64,000 nucleotides of DNA from WQZF01 sp031556405 (GCA_031556405.1 JAVBTC010000032.1:5698-69697); one strand, 5' to 3'; shown: positions 25,441 through 33,859, counted from the first letter of the stretch. Made by a program: numbers and translations. The notes: generated by a model from the letters alone, not told the origin.

Positions 25441-26493
25441 ATGCAGCTTGATTTTCCTTTTGCGACTCCGCCCGGACCGGGCGAATTGATCGAGGTCGCT
25501 CCCGGTATTCTCTGGCAGCGGATGCCGCTGCCGTTCGCGCTCGATCATGTCAACCTCTGGTTGATCCGCGACGGCTCGGGTTGGGCAGCGGTTGATTGCG
25601 GTTACGGGCTCGACGCGGTGAAAGCGCAGTGGGAGCAGACGCTGGCCCGGCTCGACGGGCCGCTGACCCGTATCATCGTCACGCATTTTCATCCCGACCA
25701 CCTGGGGCTGGGGCAATGGCTGCGCGAACGGACCGGAGCGCCGCTGGCGATGACCGCCGCCGAATATCTGACCGCGCATCTGATGGCGCGACAGGAAGGA
25801 GGTCTGGGCACTCCGGCGATGATCGGGCAGTTCCGCCGGCACGGACTGGAGGAGGAACGCTTGACGGCGCTGGAGCGGCGCGGCAATGCCTACATTCTCG
25901 GCGTGCCGTCGTTGCCGGACCGTTACGAACGCCTGTTTCACGGTGACGAAATCGTCATCGGCGCCGGAGCGGACGCGCGGCGCTGGCAGGTGCGCGTCGG
26001 CTATGGACATTCGCCCGAGCACGCGGCGCTTTACTGTGCCGGGGCCGGCGTGCTAATTTCCGGGGACATGTTGCTGCCTAAAATATCGACGAACGTCAGC
26101 GTGTATGCCGTTACGCCGAACGCCGATTCGCTGGCCGATTATCTTGCTTCGATCGACCGTTACACGGAATTGCCGCCGCAGACTCTGGTGCTGCCGTCGC
26201 ATGGGTTGCCTTTTGTCGGCATCCAGGCGCGGGTCGCCGCGCAGCACAAACATCACGAAGAACGTCTACAGGCGCTGCTCGATGCCTGCGGCGAACCGAA
26301 AAGCGCCGCCGACCTGTTACAAACCCTTTTTGCCCGTTCCCTCGATACGCATCAGGTGATGTTCGCGATGGGAGAGGCGATTGCACACCTGAACCACCTC
26401 GAACGCGCCGGGCGGCTTGTCCGCCTCCGCCGCGAGAACGGCGACGGCGTTATCCGTTTCATCCGGGGCGATACCCGTGAACTCCTTCATTAA
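25441..26493 (+). CDS. Metallo-beta-lactamase-fold hydrolase, LACTB2-like
   Basis: 350 aa. The metal-binding HFHPDHLG motif is present (THFHPDHLGLGQW), followed by the later His of the family (GYGHSPEHAALY) and the Asp of LISGDMLLPKIS. The C-terminal winged-helix-like extension (VMFAMGEAIAHLNHLERAGRLVRL) is typical of LACTB2-like proteins, several of which act on RNA or thioesters. Only 11 bases separate it from phaC, so the two form an operon; a role linked to PHA or acyl-CoA turnover is a guess. Confidence 0.85.
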   Translation: MQLDFPFATPPGPGELIEVAPGILWQRMPLPFALDHVNLWLIRDGSGWAAVDCGYGLDAVKAQWEQTLARLDGPLTRIIVTHFHPDHLGLGQWLRERTGAPLAMTAAEYLTAHLMARQEGGLGTPAMIGQFRRHGLEEERLTALERRGNAYILGVPSLPDRYERLFHGDEIVIGAGADARRWQVRVGYGHSPEHAALYCAGAGVLISGDMLLPKISTNVSVYAVTPNADSLADYLASIDRYTELPPQTLVLPSHGLPFVGIQARVAAQHKHHEERLQALLDACGEPKSAADLLQTLFARSLDTHQVMFAMGEAIAHLNHLERAGRLVRLRRENGDGVIRFIRGDTRELLH

Positions 26494-26504
26494 GGTTACC
26501 GAGA

Positions 26505-28382
26505 ATGTCAAATCTGAATACGAACACCGAGAAAACGGCCGAAAAACCGGAAGTGATGCTGGCCAACGCGTTGCAGAAGGCGCTGCCCAATCCCGCCGAA
26601 ATGGCGCGTACCTATGCCGAGGTGGCGCAGCGCGCTTCGCGCGTTCTGGCGCAATACATCGAACGCAGGGCGGAAGAAGGTATTTCGATGCCCAGCGACG
26701 AACTGGGTATTGCCAAGGCGTTCATGGATCTTTCGGCGCGGCTCTGGGCCAATCCCTATCGTCTTGCGCAGGTGCAGATGAGCATGATGCGCGATTATTT
26801 CTCACTCTGGCAGAGAAGTTCGATGCGCATGATGGGCATGCCGCTGCCGCCGGTAGCGGAGCCGGAGAAGTCGGACAAGCGCTTCCGCGACGAATGCTGG
26901 GAAGAAAATTTCCTCTTCGACTACATCAAGCAGTCCTATCTCATCACCGCGCGCCACATCCACGACACCGTGTGCTGCGTCGAAGGGCTCGACGAGCAGA
27001 CGCAGCAGAAAATCAACTTTTTTACCCGGCAATATATCGACGCGCTTTCGCCGAGCAATTTCGCGCTGACCAATCCGGAAGTCTTCCGCGAAACGGTCAA
27101 CTCGAACGGTCAGAATCTGGTCAAGGGGCTGAACAACCTGCTCGGCGACATTCTTTCCGGCAATGGCCAGTTGCGCATCCGCATGACCGATACCGAAGCC
27201 TTCGAACTGGGAAAAAACATTGCCACGACGCCGGGCAAGGTCATTTATCAGAACGATCTGATTCAGTTGATCCAGTACGAACCGACGACGAAAACGCAGA
27301 AGAAGCGCCCGCTCCTGATTCTGCCGCCGTGGATCAACAAGTACTACATTCTCGATCTGCGCGAGAAAAACTCCTTCGTCAAGTGGGCGACCGACCAGGG
27401 ATATACCACTTTCATCATCAGTTGGGTCAACCCCGATGAACGCCTGGCCAACAAGCGTTTCGAGGATTATCTGCGGGAAGGTTCGCTGGCGGCGATGGAT
27501 GCGGTGGAAAAGGCCACCGGCGAGAAGGAAATCAATCTCGCCGGCTACTGCCTGGGCGGGACGCTGCTGATGTGTACGCTGGCCTATCTCGCGGCGAAAA
27601 AGGACAAACGCGCGGTTTCGGCCACTTTCCTCACTTCGCTGGTCGATTTTTCCGAACCGGGCGAACTGGGCGTCTTTCTCGACGAGCCGAGCATTTCCGG
27701 ACTGGAGAAAAAGATGGCCGAGCGCGGTTATCTCGAAGGCGCGGAAATGGCGGTCACGTTCAACATGCTGCGCGCGAACGACCTCATCTGGTCGTTCGTG
27801 GTCAACAACTATCTGATGGGCAAGAGCCCGTTCCCGTTCGATCTCCTGTTCTGGAATTCGGATTCCACGCGGATGCCGGAGAAGATGCACAGTTTTTACC
27901 TGCGCAACATGTACCAGCGCAATCTGCTGCGCGAACCGGGCGGCATCACGCTGCTCGATACACCGATCGATATTTCCAAGGTCAAGGTGCCGTGCTATTT
28001 CGTCTCTACCCTTGAAGACCACATCGCACCCTGGAAAACGACCTATCTCGGCGCCCTGCTGCCGCACGGTCCGGTCCGTTTCATTCTCGGCGGTTCCGGC
28101 CACATCGCCGGTATCGTCAACCCGCCGGTGGCGAACAAATACGCTTATTGGACCAACGACAGCGACAAACTGCCCGCCACTGCGGATGAATTTCTCGACG
28201 GCGCGACGCAGCATCCGGGGTCGTGGTGGACCGACTGGGACAAGTGGCTACAGGCGCTGCCGGGCAATACCGAGCAGGTGCCGGCGCGTAAACCCGGCAG
28301 CGGCACGCTGAAGGCGATTGAAGACGCACCGGGTTCGTTCGTCAAATTCCGTCTTGACCAGTCGCAGTCGCAGGCAGCCTGA
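26505..28382 (+). CDS. phaC: Class I poly(3-hydroxyalkanoate) synthase
   Basis: 625 aa. It polymerises 3-hydroxyacyl-CoA on PHA granules. The lipase-like box is GYCLGG with the catalytic Cys at about residue 349; the Asp (EDH, about 505) and His (SGHIAGIV, about 533) complete the triad. The N-terminal PhaC domain carries FLFDYIKQSYLITARHI, and PWINKYYILDLREKNSFVKW is strongly conserved in the family. No phaE/phaR subunit gene adjoins it, consistent with class I. It is followed by a weak terminator. Confidence 0.96.
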   Translation: MSNLNTNTEKTAEKPEVMLANALQKALPNPAEMARTYAEVAQRASRVLAQYIERRAEEGISMPSDELGIAKAFMDLSARLWANPYRLAQVQMSMMRDYFSLWQRSSMRMMGMPLPPVAEPEKSDKRFRDECWEENFLFDYIKQSYLITARHIHDTVCCVEGLDEQTQQKINFFTRQYIDALSPSNFALTNPEVFRETVNSNGQNLVKGLNNLLGDILSGNGQLRIRMTDTEAFELGKNIATTPGKVIYQNDLIQLIQYEPTTKTQKKRPLLILPPWINKYYILDLREKNSFVKWATDQGYTTFIISWVNPDERLANKRFEDYLREGSLAAMDAVEKATGEKEINLAGYCLGGTLLMCTLAYLAAKKDKRAVSATFLTSLVDFSEPGELGVFLDEPSISGLEKKMAERGYLEGAEMAVTFNMLRANDLIWSFVVNNYLMGKSPFPFDLLFWNSDSTRMPEKMHSFYLRNMYQRNLLREPGGITLLDTPIDISKVKVPCYFVSTLEDHIAPWKTTYLGALLPHGPVRFILGGSGHIAGIVNPPVANKYAYWTNDSDKLPATADEFLDGATQHPGSWWTDWDKWLQALPGNTEQVPARKPGSGTLKAIEDAPGSFVKFRLDQSQSQAA

Positions 28383-28396
28383 GCCGGTAAGAATCG

Positions 28397-28427
28397 AAGG
28401 GCGTCGGTGATACGGCGCCTTTTTTCC
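28397..28427 (+). terminator. Terminator of phaC
   Basis: GGCGTCG pairs with CGGCGCC (one G-T pair) around a GTGATA loop and is followed by T6. It starts about 15 bases after the phaC stop. Confidence 0.7.
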
Positions 28428-28432
28428 AACAT

Positions 28433-28500
28433 AAAAATAATTTCTTATTAAATCTCTCTACTGTAGAGAGAGTAAATTTAATTATTATTTATAATAAAAG
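28433..28500. repeat. AT-rich island, family member B
   Basis: Left arm TTATTAAAT (28445-28453), central dyad TCTCTCTA-CTG-TAGAGAGA (28453-28471), right arm TTTATAATA (28488-28496). It lies between the phaC terminator and the phosphodiesterase gene. Confidence 0.5.
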
Positions 28501-28510
28501 TCCGCTTTCC

Positions 28511-29800
28511 ATGTCTGACGATGCTCGCGCCGATCTTTCCGGCTTTTGTCTTCCCGATTACGGCGGCGGCAGTCTGGTCAATCTGATGCGGACTCTGGGC
28601 GACGCCTGCGGCGCGCCGGCATTGCCGTACGCACCCTCGCATCCACTGCGCTTTTCCCTTCCTCCGCAGGCGCTGGCTGCGCGCAACCTGATGCTTCTTG
28701 TCGTCGACGGGCTTGGTTACGAAATGCTTGCCGCGCGGGCGAGCGGCGCGTTGCGGCAGGGACTGCGCGGCGCCCTGAGCTCGGTTTTTCTTTCCACCAC
28801 CGCCTGTGCCGTTCCTACCCTTATGACCGGCTTGGCACCGGCGCGGCACGGGCTGACCGGTTGGTTCATGTATCTTGAAGAGCTCGACGACATCCTGGCG
28901 ATTCTGCCGCTGGCACCGCGCGGCAGCCGGCAGCCGGCAGGCGGAAAAGAGGAAACGAAGGAAGCGAAAGAAAAGACAACGTCGAACGCAACGGAAGGAA
29001 TACCGGAAATCACTCCGGAAATGGCGGAACAGTTGCCGCAACGCCTGTTCGATCACGCCACATTTTTCAGCACGCTGGCGCGGCCATCGTTCGCGGTGTC
29101 GCCCTCCTGGCTCGGCGGCAGTCCTTTCAACCGTTATCACACGGCCGGCGCCGAACGCGTCGGCTATGACCGGCTCGACGGGCTGTTTGTCGCTGTGACG
29201 GACATTCTGACGGCGGGGGGAAAAGATTCCGGCGAAAAATACGTCTATGCCTACTGGCCGGAATTGGATGCCGTTGCGCATCATACCGGCTGCGCGAGCG
29301 AAGAGACGGCAGCGTTGCTGGAAACGTTTTGCACCGCCTTCAACCGTTTCCTCGCCGGACTTGCCGGCAGCGACACCACGGTGATCGTTACCGCCGATCA
29401 CGGATTCATCGATTCACCGCCGGAAAAAAATATTTTTCTTTCCGAGCATTCGCAACTTGAGGCGCTGCTTGCACGTCCGTTGTGCGGCGAGCGCCGGGCG
29501 GCGTGGTGCTACCTGCAACCCGGCGCCGGGGCGGAATTCGAGCGCTATGTGGCGCGCCATCTGGGCGACCGCGCCGTCGCCATTCCACGCGCGCGCCTGA
29601 TCGAAGAAGCGTGGCTCGGTCCCGGGCCGATGCATCCCAGACTGGCCTCGCGCATCGGCGACTACGTGCTTCTGATGCGGGAAAACTGGACGATCCGGGA
29701 TCTCGTCGAGGGCGAAGAGCCGTATGAGATGCTCGGCGTCCATGGCGGTCTTTCCGCGGCGGAAATGCGCGTGCCGCTGGTGCTGTCGCATATCCGATAA
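28511..29800 (+). CDS. Alkaline phosphatase-superfamily phosphodiesterase/pyrophosphatase
   Basis: 429 aa. Type I phosphodiesterase/nucleotide pyrophosphatase fold: metal-binding Asp in LMLLVVDGLGYEML, nucleophile Thr in FLSTTACAVPTLMTGLAPARHGLTGW, then VIVTADHGFID and a late His (MLGVHGGLSAAEMRVPL). There is no signal peptide, so it is probably cytoplasmic. The residues around 135-165 (KEETKEAKEKTT) form a charged low-complexity insert. The substrate is unknown. The ATG at 28511 has no Shine-Dalgarno. Confidence 0.85.
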   Translation: MSDDARADLSGFCLPDYGGGSLVNLMRTLGDACGAPALPYAPSHPLRFSLPPQALAARNLMLLVVDGLGYEMLAARASGALRQGLRGALSSVFLSTTACAVPTLMTGLAPARHGLTGWFMYLEELDDILAILPLAPRGSRQPAGGKEETKEAKEKTTSNATEGIPEITPEMAEQLPQRLFDHATFFSTLARPSFAVSPSWLGGSPFNRYHTAGAERVGYDRLDGLFVAVTDILTAGGKDSGEKYVYAYWPELDAVAHHTGCASEETAALLETFCTAFNRFLAGLAGSDTTVIVTADHGFIDSPPEKNIFLSEHSQLEALLARPLCGERRAAWCYLQPGAGAEFERYVARHLGDRAVAIPRARLIEEAWLGPGPMHPRLASRIGDYVLLMRENWTIRDLVEGEEPYEMLGVHGGLSAAEMRVPLVLSHIR

Positions 29801-29958
29801 TCCCGGATCGCCCTGTATCGCGACTTTCAAAAATCCCGAACGCGAAGACGGACCGCAGACAATACGAACGGTACGGCAAGGCGAAGCCAGCAAAGTATGG
29901 GGATTTCCGGGAATCGCTATAATCGGGGCATCGACAACATTTCTCCTTACCTGTTTCC

Positions 29959-31044
29959 GTGACTTCCCCATCTTCCGCGACACCCCAGGCTTCGGCCGCG
30001 ACCCTGACGCTGACCCGTCCCGACGATTGGCATGTACATCTGCGCGACGGTTTCGCGTTGCAGGTGGTATTGCCGCATACCGCAAGGCAGTTCGCGCGGG
30101 CGATCGTGATGCCGAACCTGCAGCCGCCGGTGACTACTGTCGCGTTGGCCGGAGCGTACCGTCAGCGCATTCTTTCGGCATTGCCGCAGGGAATGTCCTT
30201 CACGCCGCTGATGACGCTTTATCTCACCGACAATACGCCGCCGGACGAAATCCGCCGCGCCGTCGATTCCGGATTCGTTCACGCGGTCAAACTCTATCCC
30301 GCCGGTGCCACGACGCACTCCGATGCAGGCGTCACCGACCTGGCCAAATGTGCCGCCGCGTTGGCGGAAATGGAGAAAGTCGGGTTGCCGTTACTCGTCC
30401 ACGGTGAAGTCACCGATCCGGCGGTCGACATCTTCGACCGCGAAGCGGTATTCATCGAACGCGTACTCACGCCGATGCTGAGCCGCTATCCGGGACTGCG
30501 CGTGGTCATGGAACACATCACCACGGCCGATGCCGCCGCCTCTGTCGCTTCCGCGCCGGAAAACGTCGCGGCGACGATCACCGCGCATCATCTGTTGTAC
30601 AACCGCAACGCCATCTTCCAGGGCGGCGTGCGCCCGCACTGGTACTGCCTGCCGGTGCTGAAACGCGAAACGCACCGCCAGGCGCTGATCCGGGCGGCCA
30701 CCTGCGGCAGTCCGAAGTTTTTTCTCGGCACCGATTCCGCGCCGCACGCGCGCAGTGCCAAGGAGGCGGCCTGCGGCTGCGCTGGCTGTTATACCGGTGG
30801 CCAGGCACTCGAGCTTTACGCCGAAGCGTTCGAGCAGGCAGGCGCACTCGAAAATCTGGAGGCCTTTGCCGCGTTTCACGGCGCCGATTTTTATCGCCTG
30901 CCGCGCAACCGCGAACGCGTCGTATTGCGGCGGCAGGCACAGCGTGTGCCCGAATTCTATGCCTATGGCGAAAACGATGCCCTGGTGCCGCTGCGCGCGG
31001 GGGAAAATCTGACCTGGAGTTTCGTCGCCAACGATCTGTCGTAA
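29959..31044 (+). CDS. pyrC: Dihydroorotase
   Basis: 361 aa from a GTG at 29959, the only usual start before the conserved RPDDWHVHLRDG. The enzyme closes carbamoyl-aspartate to dihydroorotate in pyrimidine synthesis. Metal-site residues are present: HVH in that motif, the carbamylated Lys in HAVKLYPAGATT, His in LLVHGE and VMEHITT, and the Asp in FLGTDSAPHARSAKE. It is the E. coli-type (class II) enzyme. A TATAAT at 29918-29923 is a candidate -10 just upstream. Confidence 0.96.
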   Translation: MTSPSSATPQASAATLTLTRPDDWHVHLRDGFALQVVLPHTARQFARAIVMPNLQPPVTTVALAGAYRQRILSALPQGMSFTPLMTLYLTDNTPPDEIRRAVDSGFVHAVKLYPAGATTHSDAGVTDLAKCAAALAEMEKVGLPLLVHGEVTDPAVDIFDREAVFIERVLTPMLSRYPGLRVVMEHITTADAAASVASAPENVAATITAHHLLYNRNAIFQGGVRPHWYCLPVLKRETHRQALIRAATCGSPKFFLGTDSAPHARSAKEAACGCAGCYTGGQALELYAEAFEQAGALENLEAFAAFHGADFYRLPRNRERVVLRRQAQRVPEFYAYGENDALVPLRAGENLTWSFVANDLS

Positions 31045-31055
31045 GGAGCCGATTC

Positions 31056-31592
31056 ATGCGCCGTCCATCCGCACCTTTTTCTCTGTTTTTTTTGCCGCCA
31101 CTGCTCGTCCTGACCACCGTCCTGCTTTCCGGCTGTGTGAACGACGCTGCCTCGTACCAGATCAACGGGCGTGAGCACGCCCTGGTGCTGACCCGGGATC
31201 AGAACTGGTTCTGGCAGAAAAAGGTAGAACTCGCCGTCGTCGTTTCGAGGCTGCCGGATTGCCAGCGCAAGCACAAAATGCATCCGGCGGCGATCAAGAG
31301 TTTCAAAGTCGAACTCTGGCAGCCGGGCGGCGGTACCTACGTGCTGCGTCAAGGCAACAACCTCTATCTCACCGAGACGCAAACCTGCGAGGGATTCCAG
31401 GAGCTCGACAAAGAACCTCCAGGTGGTCTCGGGCGTCTTCTGGGAACGTTCCGGCAGGTTTCCGGCAAGCTGACTTTCGTTCCCGAACCGGTGCCTGCGG
31501 CTGGGGCTGCTGAGCCGTCTTCCGCTGCCGCTTCCGCCAAAACACCGGCGGAAACGGGCATCAAAGCGGACGGCAAAGCGGGCAGCCGTTAG
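31056..31592 (+). CDS. Putative lipoprotein of unknown function
   Basis: 178 aa. An N-terminal hydrophobic signal ends in the lipobox LLSGC (Cys at about residue 27), so it should be a lipidated envelope protein. The middle has three more Cys (RLPDCQRKH, TQTCEGF) and a beta-rich look. The tail is Ala/Pro-rich and probably disordered. It starts 11 bases after pyrC. The family was not recognised. The rnpB promoter overlaps its 3' end. Confidence 0.7.
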   Translation: MRRPSAPFSLFFLPPLLVLTTVLLSGCVNDAASYQINGREHALVLTRDQNWFWQKKVELAVVVSRLPDCQRKHKMHPAAIKSFKVELWQPGGGTYVLRQGNNLYLTETQTCEGFQELDKEPPGGLGRLLGTFRQVSGKLTFVPEPVPAAGAAEPSSAAASAKTPAETGIKADGKAGSR

Positions 31593-31617
31593 GCGAAAAC
31601 CGTCAAGCCGGTATAAT
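31589..31617 (+). promoter_or_regulatory. Promoter of rnpB
   Basis: A perfect TATAAT lies at 31612-31617, 7 bases before the predicted 5' end of the RNA. The -35 (TTAGGC at 31589-31594, 17-base spacing) is weak and overlaps the stop codon of the upstream lipoprotein gene. Confidence 0.6.
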
Positions 31618-31624
31618 CGTCGCC

Positions 31625-31992
31625 GAAGCTGGCCAGGCAACCGCCGGGTGCGCCGTTTTGCGGCGCGCCGGGAGGAAAGTCCGGGCTCCGCAGAGCGGGA
31701 TGCCGGTTAATGGCCGGACGCCGCGAGGCGATGGAAAGTGGCACAGAGAACAGACCGCCGATGGCCCCCGTGATTTTCACGGCGGGATCAGGCAAGGGTG
31801 AAACGGCGAGGTAAAAGCTCACCGCGGACGTGGTAACACGGACGGCACGCTAAACCCCATCCGGAGCAAGGCCAAATAGGGAAGCATCGGCGTGACTCGC
31901 GCCGCTTCCGGGTAGGCTGCTTGAGCGGCGCGGCAACGCGTCGCCTAGAGGAATGGTTGCCCACGACAGAACCCGGCTTATCGGCCAGCTTC
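31625..31992 (+). ncRNA. rnpB: RNase P RNA, bacterial type A
   Basis: The catalytic RNA of RNase P, which trims tRNA 5' ends. The terminal helix P1 is visible as GAAGCTGGCC (31625-31634) with GGCCAGCTTC (31983-31992). Conserved regions in order: GAGGAAAGTCCGGGCTCC near 31670, ACAGAGAACAGACCGCC, GGGTGAAACGG, AACCCCATCCGGAGCAAGG, AGGAATG and ACGACAGAACCCGGCTTA near the 3' end. The length (about 368 nt) is normal. A promoter and a terminator flank it closely. Confidence 0.97.
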
Positions 31993-32003
31993 ACTTCTTT
32001 TTC

Positions 32004-32036
32004 TGAAAAACCCCGGGATCTCTCCTGGGGTTTTCC
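32004..32036 (+). terminator. Terminator of rnpB
   Basis: Stem AAAACCCCGGGA with TCCTGGGGTTTT (32007-32034, one G-T pair), loop TCTC. It starts about 15 bases after the mature 3' end. Confidence 0.85.
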
Positions 32037-32134
32037 CTGAATTTTCCCCTTCCATTCTTGCTGCCTGTACGTGGCTTCGTCGCGGCGCGCGCTGTTGCCC
32101 CGGACGCTTCGGACGAACCTACGATCCGCGAAAA

Positions 32135-32172
32135 ACAAGCAAAAAAAAGCGCGACCCTGAAAGAGTCGCGCT
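32135..32172 (-). terminator. Intrinsic terminator of the candidate small RNA
   Basis: Perfect 8-bp stem AGCGCGAC/GTCGCGCT (32148-32155 with 32165-32172) followed by T8 on the minus strand. coq7, the nearest minus-strand gene, ends more than 400 bases upstream, so this terminator is unlikely to exist for coq7 alone. Confidence 0.88.
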
Positions 32173-32304
32173 GAATCCACACCAAAGGAGGAGGGTGGAG
32201 GAGACAACCGTAAGAATTTCCAAAGCCGCAAAAATTATCGGAACCGACAGCGCCGCTTTGAAACCTAAAAAACTATCGCGGCACAGCCTTGGAAATCTGA
32301 ACAG
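32135..32304 (-). ncRNA. Candidate small RNA with anti-Shine-Dalgarno tract
   Basis: No reading frame fits this minus-strand segment, yet it has all the signs of a small RNA gene. A promoter lies at 32310-32338. A long-range stem is formed by ATTTCCAA and GCCGC near the 5' end with GCGGC and TTGGAAAT (complements of 32278-32296 and 32216-32229). A CU-rich single-stranded tract reads CTCCTCCACCCTCCTCC (complement of 32187-32203), able to pair with ribosome binding sites. A strong terminator ends it at about 32140. The predicted length is about 165-170 nt. Its promoter has the same operator-like dyad as the second phasin gene. Similar CU-rich motifs occur in known betaproteobacterial and alphaproteobacterial small RNAs; the identity here is inference. 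Confidence 0.65.
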
Positions 32305-32309
32305 TCCTC

Positions 32310-32358
32310 ATTATGGACATATCTAATTCGGAAAGCAAGATTTTTTTGTGCGCCGCAC
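32310..32358 (-). promoter_or_regulatory. Promoter and operator-like dyad of the candidate small RNA
   Basis: Minus-strand TTGCTT (complement of 32333-32338), 17 bases, CATAAT (complement of 32310-32315). Directly upstream is T7-GTGCGCCGCAC on the plus strand (32341-32358), which matches T7-GTGCGTTGCAC at 22146-22163 before the phasin promoter, at the same distance from the -35. Confidence 0.6.
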
Positions 32359-32581
32359 CAGATATTTATTTAATAGGTTCATAAATAAATTTTATCCAAG
32401 GATTCGTGGATGATCTGGCAAGTGGGTTATTTTCAGGCAAATAGATTGTTGTGGGAATAAGTATTCCTTGAAAAGTTCAGAAAAAAGTGAAACAGGTCAC
32501 AAAAGACATGTTGCAATGCAGCATGTTCGTTACAAGAAAAAACCATTCTGAATCAAGGGGAAAGACTGAAAATAATCCCGA
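32341..32581. other. AT-rich region between the small RNA and coq7
   Basis: It contains the 15-mer GATATTTATTTAATA (32361-32375), found again exactly at 55264-55278. It also has a TGC/GCA dyad TGTTGCAATGCAGCATG (32509-32525) that matches 15 of 17 positions of the downstream phasin operator (minus strand of 22091-22107). No reading frame or terminator was seen. Confidence 0.5.
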
Positions 32582-33232
32582 CTAAAGATAGTAGGTGGTT
32601 CGCACCATGAAACGGGCGGCCAATTTCATTGTTTTTTTCACGAAAACAGGAAGAGGCCGGGCGCCGAGCTGAACCGCAGTTTGCGCATGTTGTATTTCGT
32701 CCTCTTTCATTTGTTTGAGGACTGCCCGCGATTTCCTGTCTTCCTGTGGCAGGTGTTCGAGGTGACCGGCAAGGTGCGTTTCCACCTGACGCTCGGTCTC
32801 GGCGAGAAAACCCAGGTTCCATGAATCTCCGAGTCGGCCTGCAAACGCGCCCATCGCCAGTGCTCCGGCGTACCAGAGCGGATTCAGCAGGCTTTTGCGT
32901 CCGCCCAGTTCCGCAATGCGTTCCTCGGTCCAGGCCAGATGCTCGGTTTCTTCATCCGCTGCTTGCCGCAGCGTGTCCTGCACCGTGGCTTGCCGCGATG
33001 TCAGGGATTGTCCTTGATAAAGCGCCTGGGCGCAGATTTCGCCTGTGTGGTTGATGCGCATCAGCGCGGCGGCGTGACGGCGCTCCGTCTCCGACATTTC
33101 CGCCTCGGGACAATCTCTGCCCGGTGTCGGACGTGCCGGGCGCTGCGGAAAATGACGCAAACCGGCTGCTGCCGGCAAGGCGACGGTGCGCAGAGCGCGG
33201 TCGAATTCGATGATCCAGCGGTCGATATTCAT
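32582..33232 (-). CDS. coq7: 2-polyprenyl-3-methyl-6-methoxy-1,4-benzoquinone monooxygenase, Coq7 type
   Basis: 216 aa. A membrane-associated di-iron enzyme that makes the penultimate hydroxylation in ubiquinone synthesis, replacing UbiF. The repeated ferritin-like motifs with the iron ligands are MRINHTGEICAQALYQGQ, ADEETEHLAWTEERI, ERQVETHLAGHLEHLP and MKEDEIQHAQTAVQLGA. The N-terminal 50 residues are Pro/Arg-rich, as in other betaproteobacterial members. It follows the CNP1-like gene after 66 bases. Confidence 0.93.
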   Translation of the reverse strand: MNIDRWIIEFDRALRTVALPAAAGLRHFPQRPARPTPGRDCPEAEMSETERRHAAALMRINHTGEICAQALYQGQSLTSRQATVQDTLRQAADEETEHLAWTEERIAELGGRKSLLNPLWYAGALAMGAFAGRLGDSWNLGFLAETERQVETHLAGHLEHLPQEDRKSRAVLKQMKEDEIQHAQTAVQLGARPLPVFVKKTMKLAARFMVRTTYYL

Positions 33233-33255
33233 GGCGCAGAAAAGGACGCGGAAAA

Positions 33256-33281
33256 GGCAAAAACAAGGGGCAAAAACAAGG
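33256..33281. repeat. 13-bp tandem duplication upstream of coq7
   Basis: Two perfect copies of GGCAAAAACAAGG (33256-33268 and 33269-33281) in the gap between the CNP1-like stop and the coq7 start. Confidence 0.85.
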
Positions 33282-33298
33282 TGAAGAGTGTGAAAAAG

Positions 33299-33847
33299 TT
33301 ATGGTGTGACTCGCGTGATCGATCCGGGGTTGCCACCCTCGCGTAACACGGCGCGCGCTTTTTCGGCACTGTCGACGCTGTTTCCCGGTGTACAGAAATA
33401 CTCGGAATTCAATGCGGCGTGGTAACGATTCATTTCTTTTGCCTGGATTTTGTGCCAGGCACTGTTGCGTGCCTTGGACCAGGTGCCGTCGGAACGGCCG
33501 AAGGCATAGATCCGCCGTTCCCCCGTGGCGCAACGGATTCCTTCGTAACTGACGTTGCGCGCTCCCGCCGGGCTGATGATGACGAGGGTGTAGCGGACGA
33601 CATCGTCTTCCGCCACGCTCAAGGATTCCTCGTCGATCAGGAAGCGGTTGTTCGTGGTCGGACTGACGTAAAAAGGCAGTAGATGCTGATCCTGCGGCGG
33701 TGCCGGATAAGCGACTTCACCCTCCTGCCACGGCGCTTCTTCATCGTCGTCAACGGCGAGCGCAGCTCCGGAAAATAATGTGAATATGCAGGAAAGAATG
33801 CCGGCGGCGAAAAGCCGCCGGGATTTTTGGGCGAAGAATGTGTTCAT
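33299..33847 (-). CDS. CNP1-like secreted protein
   Basis: 182 aa from the ATG at 33847; a TTG at 33856 is the only alternative. A signal peptide covers about residues 1-32 (LFAAGILSCIFTLFSGAALA). The mature part (PWQEGEVAYPAPPQDQHLLPFYVSPTTNNRF, IRCATGERRIYAFGR) follows the CNP1-like family first noted in Neisseria; its function is unknown. It begins only 12 bases after rppH and should be co-transcribed with it. Confidence 0.82.
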   Translation of the reverse strand: MNTFFAQKSRRLFAAGILSCIFTLFSGAALAVDDDEEAPWQEGEVAYPAPPQDQHLLPFYVSPTTNNRFLIDEESLSVAEDDVVRYTLVIISPAGARNVSYEGIRCATGERRIYAFGRSDGTWSKARNSAWHKIQAKEMNRYHAALNSEYFCTPGNSVDSAEKARAVLREGGNPGSITRVTP

Positions 33848-33859
33848 GATCGGCAAACG

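Noticed and set aside
31625..31992. Short open frames inside the RNase P RNA gene
   Set aside because: They overlap a clearly recognised structural RNA and have no ribosome binding sites.
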